A DNA stretch of 52,598 nt from Nitrospiraceae bacterium UBA6905 (GTDB lineage Bacteria > Nitrospirota > Thermodesulfovibrionia > Thermodesulfovibrionales > UBA6898), in the NCBI GenBank assembly GCA_002451165.1, contig DKBH01000039.1, forward strand, positions 1 through 52,598. Reading direction: 5' to 3'. Below the pieces are notes generated by a model. That model saw only the letters and a program-made list of their open reading frames with translations, was not told the origin of the DNA and did no database searches. A program made the translations under genes and the position numbers. Shown piece by piece: positions 8,524-17,417 of the stretch (position 1 is the first letter of the stretch; each line of letters starts with the position of its first letter).

Positions 8524-8939
8524 TCCGCGACTCTTTTCCCATACTTCAGACGGCAATATTCGAGATACGCACCGGTGATAATGCGTTCCCACCACGGCCG
8601 GTTCTCAAGATACCAGACTACCGTATCGGAAAGGCTTTGGTGAAAAAGACTCGCAGGTTTCCAGGAAAAATCCGCCTTTATCTTTGCGAAATCAATCGCA
8701 TATCTCCTGTCATGAGCCGGCCTGTCTTTGACAAAGGTGATGAGGGTGAAAAGGCTGCCCTTTTCCTTGCCGGTGATTTCGGCGATTATCTCAAGGAGCG
8801 TCCTGATCATGTCGAGATTCCGCTGCTCATTTCGGACACCGATGTTATAAACTTCACCGGCTTATGCATGGTGAAATACCAGATCCATTGCCTTGTTGTG
8901 GTCGTCATCATGGATCCAATCACGAACATTAGGGAGATG
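8520..8939 (-). pseudogene. rmlB: dTDP-glucose 4,6-dehydratase, C-terminal remnant with internal stop
   Basis: Only the last 140 codons remain. In one frame I read NVRDWIHDDDHNKAMDLV, a TAA stop at 8862-8864 in the place of a residue just before AGEVYNIG, then FVKDRPAHDRRYAID and the C-terminal VVWYLENRPWWE. All are landmarks of the C-terminal domain of RmlB. The N-terminal NAD-binding part with its TGxxGFxG and YxxxK motifs is absent upstream, so this is a truncated copy carrying an additional nonsense codon. TAA cannot be read as selenocysteine. With the rmlD frameshift next door, I infer that this rhamnose locus is no longer functional. Confidence 0.85.
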
Positions 8940-9390
8940 CCGGTTCATCTTTATACCGGACACATCCTGCCGGCGAGGTTTCTTCCCGCTCGCGGCACAG
9001 CCGGTCAGGCATATTTATCACCTGCCTGGCCGTATCCTCGCATATATCGATAACCCAGTTGCAATCGTCATGAAATGCCTCAGTTCTTGAATAATTATGC
9101 CTCCACGATTATTAACACAATTTCTTAACATGTAGCATGCTGCAGCAGACAAGGACTAAGGTCGCCAGACCGCGCCGCATGAAGACACGCAGGTTTCTTT
9201 TATATGCATCGTCTTCCACACCGTGGCAAAAGACCGACTCGTTCCCGCAGATGTACTATCAGACGCGATTCATATCGAGGTGGAAAACGGTATTTTAAAG
9301 ATCTCATTGCCTACAATTCTCCGTGCGGCTACTCGGCTGGAAATTACATAACTTCCCTGTGACGAAGGAGGGTTTGTGCACAGAGAAGGA
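8940..9390. other. Non-coding or degenerate stretch next to the rml remnants
   Basis: No gene can be supported here. A minus-strand frame stays open from about 9108 to 8929 (59 codons) without a convincing start. A plus-strand frame near 9224-9351 has a faint small-heat-shock-like pattern (IEVENGILKISLP) but no start or complete domain. It is probably gene debris left when rmlB was truncated. Confidence 0.4.
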
Positions 9391-10551
9391 TTACTTGTTG
9401 TTCCGAGCGAATTCTTTGATGATCTCCTGGCCAATTACATTTCGCTGTATCTGATTCGTACCTTCATAGATCTGCAGGATTTTGGCATCACGCATCATCT
9501 TTTCAACCGGATATTCCTTCATATATCCCGAGCCTCCCATGATCTGGACGGCGTCCGTAGTGACCCTCATGCCAAGGTCTGTCGCAAAGCACTTTGCCAT
9601 GGCAGATACCTTCGACACTTCTTTTGCACCGCTGTCGACATACCGTGCAGCGGCATAGATCAGTGCGCGAGCTGCTTCTATCCCTGTTGCCATGTCAGCA
9701 AGCATGTGCTGGATCGCCTGAAAGCTGATGACCGGGTGGCCGAATTGAATCCTCTTGCGGGCAAACTTCACCGCCTCTTCATATGCACCCTGCGCAACAC
9801 CGAGACCTTGTGCTCCTACGCCGGTACGCGAGCTGTCAAGAGTTTTCATGGCAACGATAAAGCCCATTCCCTCTTTCCCGATAAGATTTTCGCGCGGAAT
9901 ACGGCAATTGTCGAAGATGAGCTCCGTCGTAATGGATGCGCGTATACCCATCTTATTCTCTTTCTTCCCGAAGGTGAAGCCGGGCGTTCCTTTTTCCACG
10001 ACAAAGGCGGAGGCGCCGCGAGGCCCCTTTGCCCTGTCAGTGATAGCAATTATCGTATAGACGTCGGCAACACTGCCGTTTGTGATCCACTGCTTGGTTC
10101 CGTTCAGGATATATTCGTCCTTCTCGAGCTTGGCTGTTGTCTGGATGCCGCCCGCATCGCTACCCGCATTTGCCTCGGTAAGGCCGAAAGCAACGAGCTT
10201 TTTACCTGCGGCTATATCTGGCAGAAATTTCTGTTTCTGGGCGGAGGAACCGAAGAGCAGGAGCGGGTATGTTCCCAAGGCATTTGCAGCGTAGGAGGTT
10301 GATACCCCCACGCAGGCGCGGGACAGTTCTTCCACGGCGATGCAGAGCTCCATGCACCCCTTACCAAGACCACCGTGCTCTTCAGGGATGAAAAGGCCAA
10401 AAAGATCGGACTGAGCAAGTACCTTCATGATCTCCCAGGGGAATTCACCGGTCTCATCCAGTTCTGCCCGCACCGGAACGATCTTCTCTTCTGCGATCTG
10501 TCTCGCAAGATCACGTATCATAACCTGCTCTTCAGTCAAAAAATAGTCCAT
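9391..10551 (-). CDS. Acyl-CoA dehydrogenase
   Basis: A 386-residue FAD enzyme that oxidises acyl-CoA to trans-2-enoyl-CoA. It shows the N-terminal helical domain (MDYFLTEEQVMIRDLAR), the substrate/flavin signature FGLTEANAGSDAGG, the beta domain, and the C-terminal MRDAKILQIYEGTNQIQR, whose Glu is at the catalytic-base position of short- and medium-chain members. I chose the Met at 10551 because it aligns with the family; an upstream in-frame Met at 10578 would add nine residues. Electrons would go to an electron-transfer flavoprotein, which is not in the window. It is the last gene of a minus-strand series starting at hpt, 95 bases after the aldolase-like gene. Confidence 0.93.
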   Translation of the reverse strand: MDYFLTEEQVMIRDLARQIAEEKIVPVRAELDETGEFPWEIMKVLAQSDLFGLFIPEEHGGLGKGCMELCIAVEELSRACVGVSTSYAANALGTYPLLLFGSSAQKQKFLPDIAAGKKLVAFGLTEANAGSDAGGIQTTAKLEKDEYILNGTKQWITNGSVADVYTIIAITDRAKGPRGASAFVVEKGTPGFTFGKKENKMGIRASITTELIFDNCRIPRENLIGKEGMGFIVAMKTLDSSRTGVGAQGLGVAQGAYEEAVKFARKRIQFGHPVISFQAIQHMLADMATGIEAARALIYAAARYVDSGAKEVSKVSAMAKCFATDLGMRVTTDAVQIMGGSGYMKEYPVEKMMRDAKILQIYEGTNQIQRNVIGQEIIKEFARNNK

Positions 10552-10646
10552 GATGCATCCTCCGGCCTTTAGAGTCACAAATAGAGATCAGGGAACGTCA
10601 ACGAACATTTTACCAGATACACGCAGGTTTTTGAAAGAAGTAAATA

Positions 10647-11825
10647 TTATATAAGTGCCTGAATTTTCGTAAAATATTCTCTTCTGCAGGCATCTTCAAC
10701 GGTCTGGAGGAGCTCAAAGGCCGGTCTGAAACTGTCCTTGTCGGTGGCAAAGATACCATGACCATATACGATGACGGCGCTGCTTTCATGCATGGCACGG
10801 GGTACGGTCTGGACGAGTCCTGTGGGGCCGGTGCCGATTTCTCCGGAGACAATAGGAATGCCTCCGACGGACCGGGGCTCCCGGCAGGAACGGTAGCAGG
10901 TCGATATATCGCATTCCGGTCTTCTGCATGACATGGACATGACGACCGTGAACTTCGGATGACCGTGGATAATGGCGCGCCTGCCGGTGTTCCTATAAAT
11001 GCTGATGTGCGCCGAAAGTTCAGAGGATGCAGTGATGCCTGCTGAAGATGAGCCGTCAAGTGGCACCGTATCTATACAACCCTCCAGTTCGTCCATGGAA
11101 CTGCCTGTCTGACTGATGCAGATGCTGTCACCGAAGACATATGATAAGTTGCCGAAATAGGAGTCCACCAGTCGCAGTCTCACCAGTTCCTTGCCGGTCT
11201 TGACCATATGCTCATAGGTCTCTTCTGTATTGCGGGGAGGTGATGAAGGGATGACTTCACGGGTACGGCAAGCGGCGGGAATTTTCTTTTCGATCTCACG
11301 ATAGGTCGCAACCAGGGCAGCATTCCGATGAGTTCTGCCGCTGGCATGGTCCTCGAGATGGTACATGACGTCGGTAAAAAATTTCACAAAGGTAGAAAAA
11401 CAGACGGAGCTGAAAGAGACGAAGGCCTGCTCGGGGCTCACCGTACCATAGCAGACAATACCCCTGTTGCCGATAATTGCCGCCTTTCGGTGCGCCAGCG
11501 CCGAGCTGATGGCATCTGAACACAATGAGGTGATAAGCGGAATATCGTGCAGAAATGTCCTTGTCTCGCAATCTGTCGGTACTAGGATGGAGTTTTCCCG
11601 AGAGGCAAGATAGCACAGGATGCTTCGGTAAGGCTCTGCAGGCTCGGCATAGAGCAGAGTATTTATGTTCAAGCGGTCGAAGACCATGAAAAGCTCCGGC
11701 TCAATGCCGGAAAGAGGCCGATTTGCAATGAACTCAGCATCAAGCCCCAAAAGCCAGATATTCTCCTGTTCCGCCAATCCCTGGGCAACGATCTTGGTGA
11801 CATAGGTGTCGATAAGCTGTCTCAT
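10647..11825 (-). CDS. Class II aldolase/adducin-like protein with an N-terminal extra domain
   Basis: A 392-residue protein. The C-terminal half (from about residue 200) is a class II aldolase/adducin domain: GNLSYVFGDSICISQTG, then HGHPK and later YGHGIF, which supply the zinc-binding histidines of L-fuculose-phosphate-aldolase-type enzymes. The N-terminal 190 residues look like a second, degenerate copy (KAAIIGNRGIVCYGTVSPEQAF resembles the equivalent late segment) without the metal ligands. The sugar substrate is not evident. Its place between AOR and acyl-CoA dehydrogenase genes suggests carbon or aldehyde metabolism, but this is inference. Confidence 0.75.
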   Translation of the reverse strand: MRQLIDTYVTKIVAQGLAEQENIWLLGLDAEFIANRPLSGIEPELFMVFDRLNINTLLYAEPAEPYRSILCYLASRENSILVPTDCETRTFLHDIPLITSLCSDAISSALAHRKAAIIGNRGIVCYGTVSPEQAFVSFSSVCFSTFVKFFTDVMYHLEDHASGRTHRNAALVATYREIEKKIPAACRTREVIPSSPPRNTEETYEHMVKTGKELVRLRLVDSYFGNLSYVFGDSICISQTGSSMDELEGCIDTVPLDGSSSAGITASSELSAHISIYRNTGRRAIIHGHPKFTVVMSMSCRRPECDISTCYRSCREPRSVGGIPIVSGEIGTGPTGLVQTVPRAMHESSAVIVYGHGIFATDKDSFRPAFELLQTVEDACRREYFTKIQALI

Positions 11826-11919
11826 GTTATAGGGTGCAAGCTGACCGTGCCGGCCGATAACCTTCGTTACTGTGCGGCAACTAATCCTCCATCTTCGGCG
11901 GTGACCACGGCACCATATA

Positions 11920-13674
11920 TTAAAGATATTCTTCCAGTCCCAGTTTTTCCATCAAAGGTGGTGTCGGTATGCCGTTGTTGTCATACCCCCTGATCTTGTA
12001 ATAATTCGCACGTGCTTGCAGAAACGCCTTTCGATCGAGAGGCTTCATCATAATATTCGGAGATGACGTCCCTTCTTCAGCAAAGAACCGTTCAGGAAGG
12101 TCATCATCCACTGCTGAAAAACCGTTCAGGGTGTTGAGATAACGCTCAAGCACATAGATGCGTTCGCCTGTCCTGAGAAGCGACTGCGTATCATATTCCC
12201 TCCCGGCCACAGCGGATACCGCCTTTGCATATTCCTCGAGAGAAGCCGCAAAGAAAACGAACTTGCAAGCCGTGAGGGAATCGATGACGGCATTCATATC
12301 TTCGGCGATCTTGATGATCCTGGCTTTGCCCTCAAAAGAGAAACGGTTGGTAGCAACGGGCTTTCTCAGGATCTCGTGGCTGATCGGATAAGCCCGTAGA
12401 TGGCAGCCGCCGCGGTTCGAAGTGACATAGGCAAGCGCCAGGCCGAAAGCTCCCCGGGGATCATATGCCGGAAGCTCGAGCCCTTTGACCGACATGCTCG
12501 CACTACTCCTTCCCGATGCAATTGCATACCGGTGCGAGCCCTGAGAGAGCATCTCTCCGTATCCACCTCTACACTCGCCGATATCGCAAATGATATCAAG
12601 GATAGTTTCCGGTGCAAGTCTTTTGTTCTGGATCTCAGCATAGCATGCAATCGTTGCAGCGGTGGAGATGGTATCGAGGCCGTACTCATTGCAGAGACGG
12701 TTTGCCTCCACGATGGAGTCCACATCGTGGTTCAAGTTGAGGGCGCCGAAATGAGATACTGTCTCATATTCAGGTATCACGGCACCTTTTTCGCCGACCT
12801 TCTTGCAGAGAATAGGACACCCGCTGCATCCGGTCTTCTTCGCAAAGAAACGGGTTTTCAGCGCATACCCGGAATAGGCCGAAGAATGATCGTAATAGGT
12901 CTGACGGAAATTATCCGTCGGCTCCATGCGCCGCGCATGGATCAAGTCGACCAGGGCTGCTGTTCCGAATGCTGAGATGCCCAGTTCACCGAAGACTGCC
13001 TGGGATGCCCGAAGTAGCCTCATAATCTCCTCGCGGCTCACCCGAAGGGCTGCCGCATCAAAGACGCCAACTGAAGCGGTTCCCTTTACACGGATTGCCT
13101 TGAGATTTTTTGCCCCCATAACAGCTCCGATACCGCCCCTCCCCGCAAGGTAATGGCCGTCGAAGACTATAGAAGAAAACCTGACCTGTTTTTCGCCTGA
13201 GATTCCGATAACGGCATCGGCACCATCCCTACCGATCGCCTTTCGAACGTCCGTAACATTCTTCCCTACGAGATGCACGGCATCCGATATAATAACGTTC
13301 TGATCTTCGATGCTGATCATTTTCCATGTGTCAGCAATTCCAACAATTTCGATAAGGTCGAATCCTGCGCGTTTGAGTTCAGTTCCGAATTTTCCTCCCG
13401 CAGAACAGTCGCAAATAGTTCCCGTAAGGGGCGAGCGAGATATGACGGAAGACCTGCCGGAAGTCGGTGTCGCCGTTGCGACGAGAGGGCCGGTTGCGAA
13501 GATGAGCGGCATAGCCTGGTCGTCGAAATTTCTGGTGATTCTCCTGCCTGCCAAGGCAACGCCTGCGCCCCTTCCACCGATGAACTTTACCATAAGATCC
13601 TGCGGTGTATCGAAGATTGTTATCCTGCCGGACGAAAGATCGATGTGGAGGCTCCTGGATGTGTAACCGTACAT
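11920..13674 (-). CDS. Aldehyde:ferredoxin oxidoreductase family protein (tungsten/molybdenum pterin)
   Basis: A 584-residue protein of the AOR family, which oxidises aldehydes to acids with ferredoxin using a bis-pterin tungsten centre and one 4Fe-4S cluster. Visible marks are the opening GYTSRSLHIDLSSG, FIGGRGAGVAL, the pterin-binding GHYLAGRGGIGAVMGAKNLKAI, cluster ligands CSGCPILC (about residues 285-292) and the fourth ligand in SLTACKF near 475. The length is somewhat below the usual 600-620. It starts seven bases after the tldE-like gene. Such genes point to anaerobic life. Confidence 0.9.
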   Translation of the reverse strand: MYGYTSRSLHIDLSSGRITIFDTPQDLMVKFIGGRGAGVALAGRRITRNFDDQAMPLIFATGPLVATATPTSGRSSVISRSPLTGTICDCSAGGKFGTELKRAGFDLIEIVGIADTWKMISIEDQNVIISDAVHLVGKNVTDVRKAIGRDGADAVIGISGEKQVRFSSIVFDGHYLAGRGGIGAVMGAKNLKAIRVKGTASVGVFDAAALRVSREEIMRLLRASQAVFGELGISAFGTAALVDLIHARRMEPTDNFRQTYYDHSSAYSGYALKTRFFAKKTGCSGCPILCKKVGEKGAVIPEYETVSHFGALNLNHDVDSIVEANRLCNEYGLDTISTAATIACYAEIQNKRLAPETILDIICDIGECRGGYGEMLSQGSHRYAIASGRSSASMSVKGLELPAYDPRGAFGLALAYVTSNRGGCHLRAYPISHEILRKPVATNRFSFEGKARIIKIAEDMNAVIDSLTACKFVFFAASLEEYAKAVSAVAGREYDTQSLLRTGERIYVLERYLNTLNGFSAVDDDLPERFFAEEGTSSPNIMMKPLDRKAFLQARANYYKIRGYDNNGIPTPPLMEKLGLEEYL

Positions 13675-13681
13675 AGACAGA

Positions 13682-15022
13682 TCAGGCGCTTATATCGACA
13701 TCTGATATGAGCAGACTCGGTGAACCGGAAGGGCCAAAGAACCTTATATCATCACCGACAGCGGACACTTTGCTGAAGAATTCCAGCAGATTGCCGGAGA
13801 TAAGCGCCTCTTTTACCGGGAAAGCTACCTCACCACGCTCGATCCAGAGGCCGGAAACGCCTACAGAAAAATCGCCCGATATAGGGTTCGCCGTATGGAC
13901 GCCCATGGCATCAACAACGTACAATCCTTTCTGCAGTGTCCTGAAGAAGCTGTGCTTCGGAATACTGGTCGATGTTCCAGAAGGCTCGATAAATATGTTG
14001 GTGACGCCGACGGACGGAAGCGAAGAGAACCCGCCACGCAGCGAATTGCCCGTCGAGACCGCTTGAGCCTTGTTCGCTGTAACGGTATTGAAAAGGTACG
14101 AAAGAAGCGTACCTTCCTGCACGAGCTGCGTCGTCTGCGAAGCTACGCCTTCGTCATCTATCGGTCTGCTTCCGATCCTGCCCGGAAGGAGTCCGCTGTC
14201 GGTGATATTTATCTGTGGGCTAATGATGCAGGAATGCAACCTGCCCGCCAGGAGTGATTTGCTTTTCTGCACAACATCGGCAGAGAGAGAAGATGCAAGG
14301 ACGCCCAGAAACTCATTGGCAACGGTGCTGTCAAGTATGATATCAGCCTTTGTTCCCCGTATTCTCCGGGAACCGAGGAGCCTCACTGCAGAAGCCGCAG
14401 CCGTCCTGCCTGCTTCCTCGAATGATATATCCTTCAAGAAGCGCGAGCCCCGGTAGTCCCATCCTGTCTGGCTTTCCCCACCTGATTCTGCAACGACGCT
14501 GATTTGAGCCGAGCATGCCGTTGCGTCATATCGTGCATTTATCCCGCAGGAGTTTGCAATCACTGTTTCAAAAACCGTGAAGGAGGCCTTCGGCTTTCTT
14601 GTTCGTTTTATTCTGCGGTCGGCATCATAGGCAGCCTTCTCGATCTGAAGTGCCAGCCGGATAGCAGTATCATCTTGCATGGTGCGGATGCTGTCATCGC
14701 ATACGGGGACATCCGACAGGGGCGCATCAACAGCGAACGTGAGAAAGGGATCTTCGTCAGCAGACCCGGATGCTTCAGTTGCGCGTGAGACGACGTTACG
14801 TGCTTCACGAATGTCTGTTGAGAAGGAGAACCCCAGACGCCTGTTCCGGATTACCCGCACGGCGTATCCCGAATTGGATGAGGAGGAAAATGACTCAAGC
14901 GCCTGGTCCTTTATCTCGACCGACAAATTCCGGTATGATCTGAAGAATAGTTCCGCATGGTCGGCCCCGCTGCGGAGCGCGTCGGCAACGATCTCTGCGG
15001 CAATGCCGAGATCAAGACTCAT
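13682..15022 (-). CDS. TldD/PmbA family protein, TldE (PmbA) type
   Basis: A 446-residue protein of the TldD/TldE protease family, which processes peptides such as microcin B17 and CcdA as a heterodimer. It has no HExxxH zinc motif, so it is the non-catalytic TldE/PmbA partner type. The C-terminal MGVHTANPISGDFSVGVSGLWIERGE is the family signature. No TldD partner is in the window. Its first codons overlap the end of queD by 11 bases, and the AOR gene follows after seven bases, so all are likely translated from one message. Confidence 0.88.
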   Translation of the reverse strand: MSLDLGIAAEIVADALRSGADHAELFFRSYRNLSVEIKDQALESFSSSSNSGYAVRVIRNRRLGFSFSTDIREARNVVSRATEASGSADEDPFLTFAVDAPLSDVPVCDDSIRTMQDDTAIRLALQIEKAAYDADRRIKRTRKPKASFTVFETVIANSCGINARYDATACSAQISVVAESGGESQTGWDYRGSRFLKDISFEEAGRTAAASAVRLLGSRRIRGTKADIILDSTVANEFLGVLASSLSADVVQKSKSLLAGRLHSCIISPQINITDSGLLPGRIGSRPIDDEGVASQTTQLVQEGTLLSYLFNTVTANKAQAVSTGNSLRGGFSSLPSVGVTNIFIEPSGTSTSIPKHSFFRTLQKGLYVVDAMGVHTANPISGDFSVGVSGLWIERGEVAFPVKEALISGNLLEFFSKVSAVGDDIRFFGPSGSPSLLISDVDISA

Positions 15023-15383
15023 AGTAGGTTGCCGATGCGGTGTCCGATTCCCACACGGTAACGGCGGATACCCTGACGTTCTCCTCCGTGATCTTCTTCT
15101 TCAGACTGTCAAAGACCCATTTTGCGATGTTTTCCGACGAGGGGTTCTTCTCGGTAAAGGGGAAAAGATCATTCAGATAGGCATGGTCGAGGGGAGCGAT
15201 TACTTCACGAGCAAGTCGCTTTAGATCGTGGAAATCGATCGCAATGTCTATATTGTTCAGCTCCTGCGCTATAACGTTGACCTGAACCCGCCAGTTGTGT
15301 CCGTGCATGTTCTCGCACTTTCCTTGATATCCCCTCAGCTGATGCGCTGCGGAAAAGGAAACTTCGACTGAAAGCTCGAACAT
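15012..15383 (-). CDS. queD: 6-carboxy-5,6,7,8-tetrahydropterin synthase
   Basis: A 123-residue enzyme of the 6-pyruvoyl-tetrahydropterin synthase fold, converting 7,8-dihydroneopterin triphosphate to 6-carboxytetrahydropterin on the way to queuosine. Zinc ligands are His14 (FSAAH), His27 and His29 (MHGHNW), with the catalytic Cys23 four residues before. PLDHAYLND and the late Glu in TVWES complete the active site. It is cotranscribed between hpt and tldE. Other queuosine genes are not in the window, so a role in another pterin route cannot be excluded. Confidence 0.92.
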   Translation of the reverse strand: MFELSVEVSFSAAHQLRGYQGKCENMHGHNWRVQVNVIAQELNNIDIAIDFHDLKRLAREVIAPLDHAYLNDLFPFTEKNPSSENIAKWVFDSLKKKITEENVRVSAVTVWESDTASATYYES

Positions 15384-15400
15384 GGCTTGCCTCCGTTGAC

Positions 15401-15922
15401 TTATGCCGTCTTTTTGAAGACGGAGATATACGGGAGGTTGCGGTACTTGTTGTCGTAATCCAGTCCGTAACCTACAACAAATTTGTTCGGTATCTCGAAC
15501 CCCACATAGTCGATCGGGACGTCGACCTCTCGACGTTCTTTCTTGTCAAGAAACGTGCAGATTCTCAGGCTGCGAGGTTGTTCATTGAGGATGCGCTCCC
15601 GAAGATAATTAAGCGTAATACCGGTGTCAACAATATCTTCGATGAGGAGAATATCCCGGTCGGCAATCTCCTCCCTGACGGAGTAATGAAGTTTGATTTC
15701 TCCCGAGGTTTCGGCCTTCAGATAGCTTGATGCAATGATGAAGTCGATCATCAGCGGCACCCGTATAAGCCTGACGAGATCACTGAAAAAGATGAATGCA
15801 CCTTTCAGGATGCCGACGGCCAGAAGGTTTTTCCCCCGGTAATCGGCCGATATCCTGTCAGCAAGCTCTCTGTTCTTATTCTGAATCTGTTCAACAGTAA
15901 GAAACGGCGTTCCTACGACCAT
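15401..15922 (-). CDS. hpt: Hypoxanthine phosphoribosyltransferase
   Basis: A 173-residue purine-salvage enzyme that transfers phosphoribose from PRPP to hypoxanthine or guanine. The PRPP loop is LLIEDIVDTGITL near residues 94-106, preceded by LAVGILKGAFIFFSDL, and the base-contact segment is VVGYGLDYDNKYRNL. The ATG has GGAGG five bases upstream. It is the first gene of the minus-strand series down to acyl-CoA dehydrogenase, with a good sigma-70-type promoter just upstream. Confidence 0.95.
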   Translation of the reverse strand: MVVGTPFLTVEQIQNKNRELADRISADYRGKNLLAVGILKGAFIFFSDLVRLIRVPLMIDFIIASSYLKAETSGEIKLHYSVREEIADRDILLIEDIVDTGITLNYLRERILNEQPRSLRICTFLDKKERREVDVPIDYVGFEIPNKFVVGYGLDYDNKYRNLPYISVFKKTA

Positions 15923-15956
15923 GCATGCCTCCGGATCTCATCAAATATATGCATGT

Positions 15957-15985
15957 ATATTACCGTTCCTACATATTAATCTCAA
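15957..15985 (-). promoter_or_regulatory. Sigma-70-type promoter for the hpt operon
   Basis: On the minus strand TTGAGA (15985-15980) and TAATAT (15962-15957) are 17 bases apart. Transcription would start about 25-30 bases before the hpt ATG. Confidence 0.6.
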
Positions 15986-16020
15986 CTGCTCTCCACCGTC
16001 ACGGGCAGCGGTCGACCTCC

Positions 16021-16049
16021 TTGCCATATGCCCGGTTCTTTAGTATGAT
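16021..16049 (+). promoter_or_regulatory. Possible sigma-70-type promoter for the 16341 gene series
   Basis: TTGCCA (16021-16026) and TATGAT (16044-16049) are separated by 17 bases. This would leave an untranslated leader of about 285 bases that carries a perfect 6-bp hairpin, CCGGAG-TCTG-CTCCGG, at 16077-16092. I see no gene in the 418-base gap 15923-16340. Confidence 0.45.
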
Positions 16050-16340
16050 CTTATCGTGTGTGGTTTGCTTTTTTATCCGGAGTCTGCTCCGGCTATCGTC
16101 CTGCGGTATGACTCGCCGACGGTCGAAGATGCGGGAGGGAACAGCAGCAGGTAGGCCGTAACTGCAAGGGGGATCACTTTTTGTGCTGCGGCTTTAAGTG
16201 CTGGCATTAGTCGGCGAGATACGTTCCCTGCTGTCAGCGCTGTGCGCGCATCGTAATTTCAGGCAAGCAGGCGGGACCGCATTGCGCAACGGCGATGCGT
16301 ATTTGTTCATAAGTATCTGTGCGAAACAGGAGGAGTGAAA

Positions 16341-17402
16341 ATGCAATACCTCTATATTTCATCTATGTCAGGGTATTCGGGCAAGAGCCTTATCACGCTG
16401 GGACTGGGACTCCTCTTGCGAGAAAAAGGATTGTCGATCGGGTACATCAAACCCTATGGCAGGATTCCCCTCAGACAGGAAGACAGGATCGTCGATGCCG
16501 ACGCCGAGTTCATGAGGAGGGCGCTTGCTATCAGTGAAACGCCGGAGGTCGTGTCCCCATTTGTTGTGACGTCTGAATTGCAGAACAACCTCCTGAAAAG
16601 TATGCCCAGTGACCGGTTCGCTGACGTACGAAGAGCGCTTGACGCGATCAGCAGCAAGGATATCGTCCTTGTCGGCGGCGCGGCTGACCTCTTTGAGGGT
16701 TCAACGTTCGGCATCAACAGCCTGAAACTAATCCGTCATCTTGATGCGCGGACGCTGGTCATTGAACCATGGAGCGGCGACAGCTCCATCGATTCCCTTG
16801 CAGGAGCAAAGGAACTTCTCGGGAGCAACTTCACGGGTGCCGTGATCAACAAGGTGCCGCAGTCGGCGCATGATTATGTCAAAAACGCTGTGCGGCCGTT
16901 TCTCGAAAAGATCGGTATCCCTGTCTATGCATCCCTTCACCGAGACATTCTGCTTGATTCTATCACTGTCCGGCAGTTGAACGAGATACTGGATGGCAAA
17001 GTGATCTGCGGCGAAGAGGGTCTTGACGAGTTTATTGATACCTTCTCCATCGGTGCCATGGATGTAGACAGTGCGCTCAAGTATTTCAGAAGGACACCGA
17101 ACAAGGCGGTGATCACCGGAGCGCACCGGGCAGATATCCAGATTGCAGCGCTCGAAACGTCGACGAAATGTATCATTCTTACCGGCGGGCCCTATACAAA
17201 CGACGTAATCATTGCCAAAGCGAAAATGACCGGGACACCGATCATAGCGGTACATTACGACACCTATTCAACCGTCGAGAAGATCGAAGCCGTACTCGGC
17301 AAGATCAGAATACGAGAACAGAAAAAAGTGACGAAGTCAAAAGAGATCGTGGAAAAAGAGTTCGATTACAAGAGACTTCTGACCGAGTTGGAACTACGAT
17401 AA
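16341..17402 (+). CDS. BioD-like P-loop plus DRTGG-domain protein (phosphotransacetylase N-terminal type)
   Basis: A 353-residue protein. The first 200 residues resemble dethiobiotin-synthetase-like P-loop NTPases (SMSGYSGKSLITLGLGLLL as nucleotide loop, YIKPYGR, then VLVGGAADLFEG). The second half is a DRTGG domain (AVITGAHRADIQIAALE, IILTGG). This pair forms the N-terminal regulatory part of long phosphotransacetylases, but the catalytic domain is absent here. I chose ATG 16341 because AGGAGG lies seven bases upstream; the GTG at 16335 is too close to that site. It is followed after 15 bases by the LOG-family gene. Function is unknown; a sensory or nucleotide-dependent role is likely. Confidence 0.75.
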   Translation: MQYLYISSMSGYSGKSLITLGLGLLLREKGLSIGYIKPYGRIPLRQEDRIVDADAEFMRRALAISETPEVVSPFVVTSELQNNLLKSMPSDRFADVRRALDAISSKDIVLVGGAADLFEGSTFGINSLKLIRHLDARTLVIEPWSGDSSIDSLAGAKELLGSNFTGAVINKVPQSAHDYVKNAVRPFLEKIGIPVYASLHRDILLDSITVRQLNEILDGKVICGEEGLDEFIDTFSIGAMDVDSALKYFRRTPNKAVITGAHRADIQIAALETSTKCIILTGGPYTNDVIIAKAKMTGTPIIAVHYDTYSTVEKIEAVLGKIRIREQKKVTKSKEIVEKEFDYKRLLTELELR

Positions 17403-17417
17403 TAGGAGCGTGTGCAG

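Noticed and set aside
8862..8864. Second recoded stop (selenocysteine) in rmlB
   Set aside because: The codon is TAA, not TGA, and the rest of the gene is truncated.
9224..9351. Possible small heat-shock protein fragment
   Set aside because: A single suggestive strand (IEVENGILKISLP) without start, conserved core or complete domain is too little to call.
16077..16092. CCGGAG-TCTG-CTCCGG hairpin as an intrinsic terminator
   Set aside because: T residues precede the stem and do not follow it on the plus strand; on the minus strand it is followed by A residues.
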